NCBI RefSeq assembly: GCF_032854445.1
Contig: NC_088295.1
Span: forward strand, 13,813,385-13,877,384
DNA length: 64,000 bases
From: Liolophura sinensis
Taxonomy: Eukaryota; Mollusca; Polyplacophora; Chitonida; Chitonidae
Direction: 5' to 3'
Shown here: positions 37,801 to 46,877 of the stretch, one piece after another
Numbering within the stretch: position 1 is the first letter of the stretch
Layout of the letters: the number at the start of each line of letters is the position of its first letter
Position numbers and translations under genes: made by a program
Notes under the pieces: generated by a model
The model's input: the letters and a program-made list of their open reading frames with translations, nothing else
Database searches by the model: none
What the model was told of the DNA's origin: nothing

Positions 37801-40800
37801 GATACATCATTATCATCCACAAAACCAGGGGTACACCATTATCCTCAACATAACCAGGGATACATCATTATCATCCACAAAACCAGAGTTACACCATTAT
37901 CCTCTACAAAACCAGGAATACATCATTATCCGCCACATAATCAGGGATACACCATGATCATCCACAAAACCAGGGATACATCATCATCATCCACATAACC
38001 AAGGATACACCATTTTCATCAACGTAACCAGGAATACACCATTATCCTCAACATAACCAGGGATACCCTATTACCATCAACATAACCAGGGGTACATCAT
38101 TATCATCCACAAAACCAGGGATACATCATTATCCTCAACATAACCAGGGATACACCATTATCATCCACATAACCAGGGATACATCATTATCATCCACAAA
38201 ACCAGGGGTACATCATTATCCTCAACATAACCAGGGATACATCATTATCATCCACAAAACCAGGGGTACACCATTATCCTCAACATAACCAGGGATACAT
38301 CATTATCATTCACAAAACCAGAGTTACACCATTATTTTCTACATAACCAGGAATACATCATTATCCGCCACATAACCAGGGATACACCATGATCATCCAC
38401 AAAACCAGGGATACATCATCATCATCCACATAACCAAGGATACACCATTTTCATCAACGTAACCAGGAATACACCATTATCCTCAACATAACCAGGGATA
38501 CACTATTACCATCAACATAACCAGGGGTACATCATTATTATCCACATAACCGGGGATACACATTTATCATCAACGTAACCATGCATACACCATAACCATA
38601 CATATAACCAGGGATACATAATTTTCAAACATAAAACTTAGATTTGGTAGCATGGTAGAAGGCTATATGATACATGATATGAATGCTAGTTATGCAAAAG
38701 GCCACAACAGAAAAACAACGGCCAAAATTTTGGTCAAAATTTTGATCAAAATCGACGAAAAGGACCAAAACTTGGGGCCGGTTTCATGAGGCATACTTAG
38801 TGTTAAGTAGCCCTTGGCTAGGTGGACTTTATATCTATACAACACACGTCGTCCTGGTAGTAAAGGGTAAACTTTGCTATGTGAGCTTCATGAAACTGGC
38901 CCCAGATCTAATTTGTCACGCTGAAGACATTTACCAAGTTTGAATTCAATACCATTAACTGTTTAGAAAATAAGCCCAGAAAACTGTCAAAGCCTCTCTC
39001 ACACTCCAAAAAACAAAAACCATAATTTTGAAAAGAATGGACGAAACGGCAACACACTCGATCTGTAAGTCATCATGTTGAAGTGGTGTACCAAGTTCAA
39101 TTCAACAGTTCGAAAAACTGTCAACGTACAAAAACGGACATTATTATGCCGAAAATAGACGAAACGGTCAGACTAGGGACGATCTGTAGCTTATATCACC
39201 GTGAATCCATGTACCAAGTTTCAACTGAACGAGATGTTTTGAAAAAGAAGTCCGGAAAACTGATTGACAGACGGACAGTTAAAGAGGCGTAAATCTATAG
39301 TCTCCTCCGGTATCAGTATGGCATTAATATAGGTGTATACTTGAATTACCTGTAAGAAGTTCACGCTCACTAGCCGTCAAATAAATGATTTGTGTGATGA
39401 AGAAAAAAAATCTGCAAAACATTTCAGTTGAGTTATTTATACGTCACAAAGTTAATTCTAAAACGAAACACTGGCAATTGTACTGACTGAGAAATGGCAG
39501 GAGTTTGGATTTGGCCAGACCCTGGAACAAGAATCGGATGTTTCGGAGATACGGGTCATCTGGGTCCTTCTGGCAGGTAAAATTCAAGCCCAGAGCAGAT
39601 CGGCCTATGACGTCCAGCGTCAACCTCTGGAAGGCTCTACAATATAATAAAAGACTTACAGCATAGTGGAAAAAGCGAGGGCAGCGACTACAGTGTGATA
39701 ATTGACAAATGGCCACACCTAAGCGGTGAAATACGGCCTCTTGTCATTTTACCTCAAGTAGGGTTTTATTCTGTTCATGTAAATGTTTAAACTGTCGACA
39801 ACTGCTCGCCCCATATGTGCATATGGTGTACATGTGTATGTGATCAGAGTAGCATGTGATTGAAAACTAATACGTCCAGTGCTTCTCTACTTCAATTTAA
39901 CCGCTAAGCTCACCTCAACGTATGACGTAAGTTTAATTTTGAACAGATAAAACAAGGAAGGTTTCACTACCAGATGCATCCATGGATCGTCCAATATATC
40001 GTTTCACGAATTTATAACACAATTGCCAAATACATCAGCTAATTAATCATTAATAAATGACAAACGACTTACTCGAATATATCATACGGTTCTCCAGTGG
40101 TGGCAGGTTTCTCCATGTTGTCAATCATCTCACTGACGGCTTTGTTAATTATAGGGGACATCTGAACAAAGACAAAAGTACAAAGACAAAAGTAACTGCA
40201 TGGTGATGCACACATTCAATCGATTTTAAAAATTACCTGTAAAATTTGATCTAAGGGAAAAAACTTACAAGATTATATCTTAATTGGACTTGGGTGATAT
40301 TTTTGCTGCTATTGTATATTGTTCACAACAACATGAGATTTCAAAATGTGTTAAATCAACGGCGAAGTTGACAGGAAACAGTATTACAAAAACGATGGAA
40401 AGCATGGTACAGCTTTCCCAGGCGAGTAGTGAACTGAATTCCAAAAACATATCATGGCTAAGTTTGTCAACTTGTTGCTCTAACATCTGAGTGCTGATCA
40501 TGAGCGCCAAGCGAGGCAGAAAAAAGTGCCATTTTTAAAGTCCTAGGTATGACCTCATGTTACATCGTGCCAAAAGCTATGGTTCTTGGAAATTCATTCA
40601 GTTCTTGAAATTAAAGATTTTGGGTAAAGAGTCGATCAAAGCAAATTCAATCCAATTTTTGCCATTGTTTTAGAATAGCCCTAACAACTATACCGTTTAC
40701 AAAAAATTATCCTCGTCTGTGCACGTGTTACTGCTCACAATCGGTAATAAATCAAGTCCCTAAAATTCACACAGAGGGTCACATTATAACGTGTTCAAAC

Positions 40801-43800
40801 TTTAGAATTATTAAAGGCTATACACGTATAGTGGTATATAGGCACCTGTCTAATATATTCACTGTAAGGCAACCATTTGACCTATTCTAGATAAATACAG
40901 AAAAATTGATTTGATTACGGAATATGGTTTTTTTTTTTTTTGGCCAAAAATCTAAGGATTATATAGGCTCTTTAAGTGCGTTGAAAGCTTATAAAGAAAT
41001 CGGTTTAATGCTATCAGTCGACTGACCTGCTTCATTCTGGCAGAGCTGAACGCCGGACTGAGGATGTTCCGGATCCTTTTCCACTTCCCACCACGGGCAA
41101 GGAAGAGTGCGTGAGTCTTGCGTGGAGCCATAGGGTAAGGCTGGTAAAAAGAGAAAAAAAACAAAAGTTCGAATATCCCAGAAAAAAACCGAATAATAAA
41201 AGAATAGACCTAAACATTTTATTACATTAAATACAAGTATGTGGACGAGTATATTCGGCTATGCAGAGGTTTTACTACTACTAATAAACACAGGACGAGT
41301 TGTGCCAATTTATACATGGTGTTATGAACTTTTCAACTGTTCCCATCACGTGTGTGTAATATCTGATGATGGGAGCAGTTGTTCTCGAAATGTCAGATCA
41401 ATAACACCACCTACAGACTGGTACAACTCGTCCTGTATATATGGAAGAACTCCGACGAAAATTTGGGTAAATGGTAATACATAGTTATATTCTTAACGAC
41501 AAGGTCTCTCGGGCACATGCACATACAGTTTAATATAGTTTACTACTTTGCGTGTCTAGAAAAAAATACATTTACCTTTCTGTTGGGAAAATAGTCGAAA
41601 AAGTCCTTCACAAGCACTTGTTTAATGACGTCAGCATCCGATACAACAACTACGGGAGTGTGGCCTTCAAAATACCTGCAAATACAGCAAATATATATCT
41701 CAAGTTCGAAGAACATTTTTTCATAACAGAAAACTGTGGAAACGATTACTAATATTTCGTAGAAGTAAAATAAATATCCATGAGAATGGCTTTCAACTTT
41801 AACCAAATAAAAAAATAAATAAAAAAGCGAATAAATGAATAAATAAATATATAAATAAATATTTTTAAGCTATATACATGTTTACATGAAATTTAGTAAT
41901 CAAGTAGTATATTTGGTAAATAATGTTACATAAATGTAATAATGAAAATAATGGTACATAAATAAAAAAAAATGTTTAAACTGTTGTGCAATTTAAATTT
42001 AACAACAAGGGATCAGAATGCTTAAAATCTTTTGGAGCGCGCGAGCTAAATGCGTGTACACACAGAATTGTTTTAAGAAGTAGCACCAAAGTCACCACAA
42101 ATATGCAAAACATATATTTAGCAAACTACACGTAACAGACCCGTAGAATATTATGCAAATGACTTACCCAAAAGCATCTCCGTACTGACCATGCCAGTCC
42201 AAAAGAGCTTGGAAGGAACCCTGCAACAATATGGACTAAATATGCACAATACAGGAATCACAGTATTTATTAAAATTACGACCGGACATCCTTGCTTCCA
42301 AGATCCACATTGCCATCACAAGACATAAAGAGGATCTAACATGTACTTAGTTGTCGAGCGTTTCATGTTATACCAACGCAGACCGAATGAAGTAATGTTA
42401 GGAATTATTGTAATTTAAATGACGCATTATAACAAAAAAAACAAAATAATAATCTTCGACACGTACAAAAACACGCACAAGAAATAACACTCAGTTTTGG
42501 GCCAGAACTGTCGTTTCATTTTTTCAAAAGCTATACATTTATTTCTGACAGACACTACAGGCCAATGTACTTAGCAATATTTCTACTGGCGAAATACCTA
42601 TTATCAGTTTAGCAAGCTTACGTCTATAGGCATACGTTTTCCCAATTCATTATATGCAGATATATCGTGAATAGGAGCATTTTACTCTATACATCAAACT
42701 GTACTGTCCGTCTTATCATTCACACAAAATTGAGGCTTTTTTTCTTCAGTTAATATACGATTATGGCGCAGTTTTTCAGCCAAAAAAATTGTTTCCAGGT
42801 AAAATCAAGTTTGCGATTCCGGGGGCAAAAGTCACTATATACAGGGCCTATGTTTGTATTAATTTGTGCTGAAACATTTGTCTGTAAAGTTGTTCCCCAT
42901 GTATACTTTAAGTCTTCTAATTTTTAGGACAGATATTAGAAGTGCCGAGAGCAAAAAATTACATTTCTCCCTTAATTCTTTTCAGAAAAACAAAAAATAT
43001 CTACATGTTGTTCATTAAATGGACTAATCTTGTGACAAAAGAGACACTATATATTCCTGCTACAATTACATGTCTACTGGCCAAAATGAGTAGGCTAAAT
43101 GTCCCAAAATTTAGAAAAATTGCAGCACATAACAGCATGCTATAGACTAAAATAAAAAACAAGTATAAAAAGCGCTATGCATTTAACTGAAAATAATGTG
43201 AAAAATGCACCACAAAGAGACATCCAAGAAATGCATGTGAATCAATATTTGCGTGTCTTGTAAACTGAATTTCAGCAAAGATATGGCATTACCTTGCTCA
43301 GAATTTCTCTAATGTTCCCCAAGACTAAGGTTGGTTCGGGTCCGGGAATTCCCAGTCTTTGAAATACTGCAAAATGATATCTGAGCCAGCTGAAATCGAA
43401 TCAAAATTAAACGTATACAGAACGGAAGATCAGTATGTGCGATATAGGTCTACGTTTATTTATTTGTTAAGCAAATGTACTTCTGTAGATGGTCGTGGGT
43501 TTCCCCCGGGCCCTGCCCGGTTTAATCCTGCCATAATGATAACCGCCGTCGTATATGTGAAATATTCTGAGTGCATCATAAACACAATCAAGGTGTGCAG
43601 TTTCATGGGTTGAGGGAACTGGAGTAAATTTAAGGCCGCTACCAGCGTGTCCGCTGAACACAAAGTAACGCGAAAAGGTAACGGAGTTAAACCTGTATGG
43701 GTTCAACGAGATCAGTAGAAGAATCTTGTTTATAAGGTTCAGTTAGACATTTACAGATGTGAATGCAACACTGCCTGTGACTGGGACAGAACCTACATCG

Positions 43801-44509
43801 CATGTGTGTGACGGTTAGGGGTCTGCGTTAGAAGCTGTGTTGTTCTTTCATGTGCTAAATACAGCAATATGTATAAAAACGTATAAAAACTTTCCGGTTT
43901 CCCAGAAACAGGTCACAAAATGTTACAAAATGCTTCCTTGTAGTTGTGGCACAATAGACACTCTGACTATTACATGTAATATATAAAGTATAAGACTACA
44001 GTGTGAATAGTAAAACCAGTGCAGCCACGACAGTGATAGATAGTTGACAAATGATCACACGTAACGGGTGAAATGGAGACTCTTGTCAATAAAATAACAT
44101 CACTTTTTACTCTAACCGCTCTAAATAATATACTGTGATGTCAATTGCAATATATTATAGAGTGAGTGAGTGCTTGGGGTTTAACGTCGTGCTCAACAAT
44201 TTCAATATATTATAGAAGTCCCTGGTCTAGAATTATACTCAAAATGTGTTGTCATCACATTTTATAAAGGGCTTATTAAAAAAGGGAACTGGAATGAAAA
44301 AAAAATGTGACCATTGCATGCGAACGCACCAATTCTCTTAATAAAAATGAACGAATGTATGAATGAGTGAATATTGGTTTGACGCCACATCGGCAATATT
44401 TCAGCCCTATCGTCGCGAGAACATGTTTTAAACAGGCAGTGAATAGTTTTCGATATTATGATGAAAGCATCCAGAAAAGGACAAAAAGAGACAGACATGT
44501 TTATATATA

Positions 44510-44564
<55 letters not shown>

Positions 44565-45043
44565 CCAATTAAGAAGAACTAAACCACACTTAATAAAAAT
44601 TACTATGCATATACATTAACTACATACGGAGTGTCTTTTGCAGAGGAAAGTAAAGCAGATCTTATTAGACCATTAGTCATTGTTGGCAACAATAACCGTC
44701 CATCCCCCACCTTCCTCCTTGTTTTTCCTGCCATTAAAATTCTTTTTTGTCTGCTCATTGCTTGCTGGCAATTTTCACCTAAAAACTATGATTCGGCTTC
44801 ACTTCAATACAGCTATGTAAATTACATATAAAGATGACCACAACTGCAATTTTCGGACACACTCCGACTTCTTGGTTTAGTAAAACTGTTCTGATCAGTG
44901 CAGCTTTCACAGAAGAACTGTCAGTGTCATTTCAATACATCTGTAATATCAACATGCCATATCCGCACCGACTTGAAGTCACATAATACGTACCTGTAGG
45001 CCAGTAGGAGTGCAGTTATAATCAACAGGAGTAGAATCAACAT
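31670..45043 (-). CDS. CYP3-clan cytochrome P450 monooxygenase (13 exons, whole gene)
   Basis: Heme-thiolate monooxygenase, expected to be ER-anchored and to oxidise lipophilic compounds using NADPH-P450 reductase. Joining 45043-44994, 43356-43293, 42220-42168, 41675-41576, 41140-41027, 40161-40073, 39636-39488, 36245-36118, 35836-35447, 34395-34307, 33705-33565, 32699-32537 and 31807-31670 gives 555 residues in one frame with matching phases. Landmarks: N-terminal hydrophobic anchor; proline hinge GIPGPEP; I-helix AGYETT (about 342-347); K-helix EVCR (about 399-402); FDPDRFSPERR; heme loop FGEGPRNCIGMRFA with axial Cys near 480. The layout follows vertebrate CYP3A. It is about 50 residues longer because of an insertion before the I-helix and an extended C-terminus. 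The exon 1-2 junction is uncertain. Confidence 0.93.
32266..32310 (-). mobile_element. LINE 3'-end fragment in P450 intron 12
   Basis: On the minus strand GAGTACGACGTTAAACTCTA followed by CACTCACTCACTCAC. It resembles the last ~45 bases of the 13774-19362 LINE. Confidence 0.65.
32537..32699 (-). CDS. P450 exon 12, heme-binding loop
   Basis: FSPERRGNIKPFCYLP, FGEGPRNCIGMRFAVMEAK, IALVRILQKYTLHRCSQTQ. The cysteine in PRNCIG is the heme ligand. The acceptor GTTACACACAG is itself the first unit of a tandem array running upstream into the intron. Donor CAA|GTAAGT in phase 0. Confidence 0.96.
32695..33115 (-). repeat. 32-bp minisatellite built on the exon 12 splice acceptor
   Basis: In gene orientation the unit is TTGACACTTGTTACACACAG|GTTCTGATATTC. 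The true junction is TTGACACTTGTTACACACAG|GTTCTCGCCG, so the unit contains the acceptor and the first five exon bases. About nine clear units lie upstream and become irregular beyond 32985. The AG is kept in some units (near 32759, 32791, 32823, 32887, 33017) and lost in others (ACATG instead of ACCTG on the plus strand). Confidence 0.9.
33195..33265 (-). mobile_element. tRNA-like SINE head, second family
   Basis: Minus strand: GATTCAGTTGGTAGAGCGTC (box A), CGCTTTGCGGGCGGTAGATC (anticodon region), CCAGGGTCAATCCTG (box-B-like). It differs from the main SINE head. An aminoacyl-stem match was not found, so this is probably a SINE, not a tRNA gene. Located in P450 intron 11. Confidence 0.6.
33565..33705 (-). 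CDS. P450 exon 11
   Basis: VCTRQAVKDWSYRHLRVPAG, MAVQVHVWAVHHDAKYWPQ, PDLFDPD. Donor ACAG|GTATTT in phase 2, so an arginine codon spans the junction with exon 12. Confidence 0.95.
34307..34395 (-). CDS. P450 exon 10, K-helix
   Basis: TEVSYETVQNLRYLDMFF then CEVCRMYPTAG. The ExxR motif is EVCR. Donor CT|GTAAGT in phase 2. Confidence 0.95.
34685..34732 (+). mobile_element. SINE 3'-tail fragment
   Basis: CGAGTACGGAG, GCACACCAGTCAGATAAATA, AATAAAT; in P450 intron 9. Confidence 0.55.
35447..35836 (-). CDS. P450 exon 9, G-H insertion and I-helix
   Basis: 130 codons. STGYVDLIELMLHSE is followed by a low-similarity polar stretch of about 50 residues (includes ATKTRETISTS and ANANKKTVDCSPNDSG) that CYP3A proteins lack. 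Then LTEEEIISQSIVFLLAGYET, TSTTLAFAAYALVTNPHIQ. The AGYETT oxygen-activation motif is intact. Phase 0 both ends. Confidence 0.95.
36118..36245 (-). CDS. P450 exon 8, F/G region
   Basis: VMPFLCHLLVGVKNLVTLIG, LNPVRFLIQGMTEVIQERR, SRP. Acceptor CTCTGTATTACAG, donor CCG|GTGAGT in phase 0. It is separated from exon 7 by a 3.2-kb intron that is mostly minisatellite. Confidence 0.9.
36283..38635. repeat. 29-bp minisatellite filling most of P450 intron 7
   Basis: About 80 units of the type CCAGGGATACATCATTATCA + TCCACATAA. The proximal third (to about 36760) is a TCATTGCCATACACAGGAC variant. The rest alternates CATCCACAAAA, CTCAACATAA and CGCCACATAA endings, and a multi-unit block marked by CCAGAGTTACACC recurs four times (near 37160, 37449, 37880, 38329), showing higher-order structure. 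Open frames here are artefacts of the period. Confidence 0.94.
38773..38904. mobile_element. 132-bp MITE with ~17-bp terminal inverted repeats
   Basis: TGGGGCCGGTTTCATGA at the left matches the reverse complement of TCATGAAACTGGCCCCA at the right with one mismatch. No coding capacity. Inside P450 intron 7. I do not see a clear target-site duplication. Confidence 0.8.
39488..39636 (-). CDS. P450 exon 7
   Basis: AFQRLTLDVIGRSALGLNF, QKDPDDPYLRNIRFLFQG, LAKSKLLPFL. Acceptor ATATTGTAG. The donor CTCA|GTCAGT is weaker than its neighbours but is the only one giving phase 1, which exon 8 needs. Confidence 0.9.
40073..40161 (-). CDS. P450 exon 6
   Basis: MSPIINKAVSEMIDNMEKPA then TTGEPYDIF. Donor GA|GTAAGT in phase 2. 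Confidence 0.92.
41027..41140 (-). CDS. P450 exon 5, C-helix
   Basis: PYPMAPRKTHALFLARGGK, then the C-helix WKRIRNILSPAFSSARMKQ with the conserved W-x-x-x-R type heme-propionate contact. Phase 0 at both ends. Confidence 0.93.
41576..41675 (-). CDS. P450 exon 4
   Basis: YFEGHTPVVVVSDADVIKQ then VLVKDFFDYFPNRK. Acceptor TTTGCAG, donor AAG|GTAAAT in phase 0. Confidence 0.93.
42168..42220 (-). CDS. P450 exon 3
   Basis: GSFQALLDWHGQYGDAF. Acceptor ATTGTTGCAG, donor GG|GTAAGT in phase 2. Corresponds to the CYP3A segment ending YGKVWG. Confidence 0.9.
43293..43356 (-). CDS. P450 exon 2, proline-rich hinge
   Basis: Encodes LGIPGPEPTLVLGN and IREILSK. The first upstream AG (TTTTGCAG, exon from 43366) has the better acceptor but leaves exon 1 out of phase. 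The acceptor at 43357 (TTTCAAAG) restores the frame. Donor AAG|GTAATG is in phase 0. Confidence 0.72.
43481..43590 (+). mobile_element. SINE core fragment in P450 intron 1
   Basis: AGATGGTCGTGGGTTTCCCC, CGGGCCCTGCCCGGTTTAAT, ATAATGATAACCGCCGTCGT, ATATGTGAAATATTCTGAGT. Confidence 0.8.
44160..44200 (-). mobile_element. LINE 3'-end fragment in P450 intron 1
   Basis: Minus strand TTGAGCACGACGTTAAACCC then CAAGCACTCACTCACTCT, the same 3' terminus as at 32266-32310. Confidence 0.65.
44501..44559. repeat. (TA)n microsatellite
   Basis: Nearly pure TA run with one register break at 44517. Confidence 0.93.
44994..45043 (-). CDS. P450 exon 1, membrane anchor
   Basis: MLILLLLIITALLLAY, then donor AG|GTACGT in phase 2. 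Short compared with the CYP3A N-terminus (about 30 residues before the proline hinge), so another first exon is possible. Confidence 0.6.
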
Positions 45044-45104
45044 GCCTTTGGCTAGCTACCTAAGAACCCATACAGTTAATCCTGCCAATCGATGCCGGCA
45101 CAAT

Positions 45105-45165
45105 AAATAGTTCAAGGGGACAGAGGTCCAACATACCCTGTTATACTACCGCGGACCACGTGCTC
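45105..45165 (-). promoter_or_regulatory. Possible P450 core promoter
   Basis: Minus-strand TATAA at 45145-45141 lies about 100 nt upstream of the ATG, with an E-box CACGTG at 45157-45162. Plus-strand AGTTCA (45109-45114) and AGGTCC (45124-45129) resemble nuclear-receptor half-sites, spaced 9. Motifs this short occur by chance, so the call is tentative. Confidence 0.22.
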
Positions 45166-46764
45166 GTTATCAAATTTTATATTCAAAAAGGTAAAGGGCG
45201 GATCTCCCAGGAAAACACCCATTGGCTACTTGACGTCCATTCACGACATTCTGTATATAGTCGAAGTTGCATGTCCTTTACTTCGTTTAATTCTCCATAC
45301 TCTGATGCCAAAAAAAACGTATTAAATTCATACGTTCAATTCATGTAAAGCTTAGAATAATAATGTAAGTATAATATAGTAATACAACAGGTTTTTCAGA
45401 ACGTCAAAACATTGTGAATGTGTCGCTCACCATCTCTATTATGAAAGTTAGTCGGCCAAATCAGACAATTTCCACACCTAAGACCACACGGGAAGAGGAA
45501 ATTGTGGATTGTTGTAGTTAAAATAAAATATAGTTGAGCTTCTTGAATAAAAAAAAAAATTAAATACGTTTGAATTTTAATTGACCACGTCCACACAAAA
45601 AAACCTACACCAACGGAAGAGACACTCACTAAGTACTATGTCTGCAGTCAAAAATATGGAAAGATCATGAGAAAAGTTTCCAGTTCTATTAGTAAACAAA
45701 ATATTGCCAAAAACCGAGATTCGTATCATTGTGCTTTACATATATGTAATACCTGAGCTCATTACATGCAGTACTTGTTCCAAGAGAACGCCTACCGGTA
45801 CGCTAAAAATATATCATTGTCATTGCTGCTCCGGTATTCGTAAATATTATTTAACTTAAGGTAAACCTGAAGTAAGGACCTAACTGAATTCTCTCGCGAG
45901 GAAGAACAAATCAGGTCAGATGCCAACATTTGTGGGATCAGAAGATTTGAATGAACGAAAAGTTATGAGTGTCTTTCACATTTTCTGCAGGTAGTTTAAA
46001 CCTATATTGGTCTTCCATACTCTGGTATTTTACCACTGTACAAAAGGTGCCAATGACAATCATGGAAATCTCACCTAGTACCTTTTATATACGAGGTCAT
46101 TTATTTGCTATAGTCGTCAGATGTCGCTTTCTTTCCCAGACGAAATGGAGAAGCAGATTTGAGATCACTGAAAAGTTTTCCAAACTTGTGGATGTCTTTT
46201 CTTCAACACTCATCTGATTAGCTTTTCCTTAATACTTCCAGTTAATTTTGCGGTACCATCTGTGCTGTTCTTTTGTTTGTTGAAAGCAACAAAATTATAT
46301 TTTCACTCTGAAATAATTTTGTTTATACGCTTCTGGTCCGAGTTTTCACAAATGTATTAAAGACGGTCCTATTGGACACATGGCCATGGCCTTCTTAATG
46401 TTGGCAGTGATTCATATCTAAAATGCCCCCAAAATACACAAAACTGATAGTAGCAGAAATATATTGTTTTATAAACATTCAAAATGATTTTAATACATCA
46501 TTGAAGCAATTATGCTTTGGCAAGCACTGTCACTGTCTCTGTTGATTTTCAGTGACTTTGACAATTTCACATTTCAAACACTGATTTTTTCCATGGCAAG
46601 AAAGTTTTTTCGCCGCAGAACAACACTGTATGAAGTCTTTCCAGAGTTTTCCAGACTTGGTGATGACAAATGTTTCCTCAATTTGATGCCCAGAATGTCA
46701 ATTTGATTTGTACATATACAATGTCCATGTAGTACTAGGTTGGTGCCCTTGTCCCCTGTACACC
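45166..46764. other. Spacer between the P450 and INTS1, incl. INTS1 3' UTR
   Basis: No further gene recognised. Minus-strand AATAAA at 46105-46100 is a candidate INTS1 polyadenylation signal, about 660 nt past the stop. Two stretches (46170-46206 and 46642-46681) share an AGTTTTCCARACTTG-like segment; meaning unknown. Confidence 0.35.
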
Positions 46765-46877
46765 TTAAGGGCTCTCCATGTTCAGCAGTTGTAATGCTTC
46801 AGCAATGTAGGTGTGTGTTTCTACTGTTGTGGTTATACCAACTGTGAAGGCCCTTTGGAGTAAGCTGCAGGCATGAC
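46765..46877 (-). CDS. INTS1: INTS1 terminal exon
   Basis: HACSLLQRAFTVGITTTVET, HTYIAEALQLLNMESP, stop TAA at 46765-46767. Acceptor TTTCTGCAG in phase 1. The end aligns with the HRAFLVGM...ISEALRILHME terminus of animal INTS1. Confidence 0.95.

Noticed and set aside
46100-46710. Possible exons of another gene between the P450 and INTS1
   Set aside because: Two stretches share a short similar segment, but neither has a sustained frame with splice sites.
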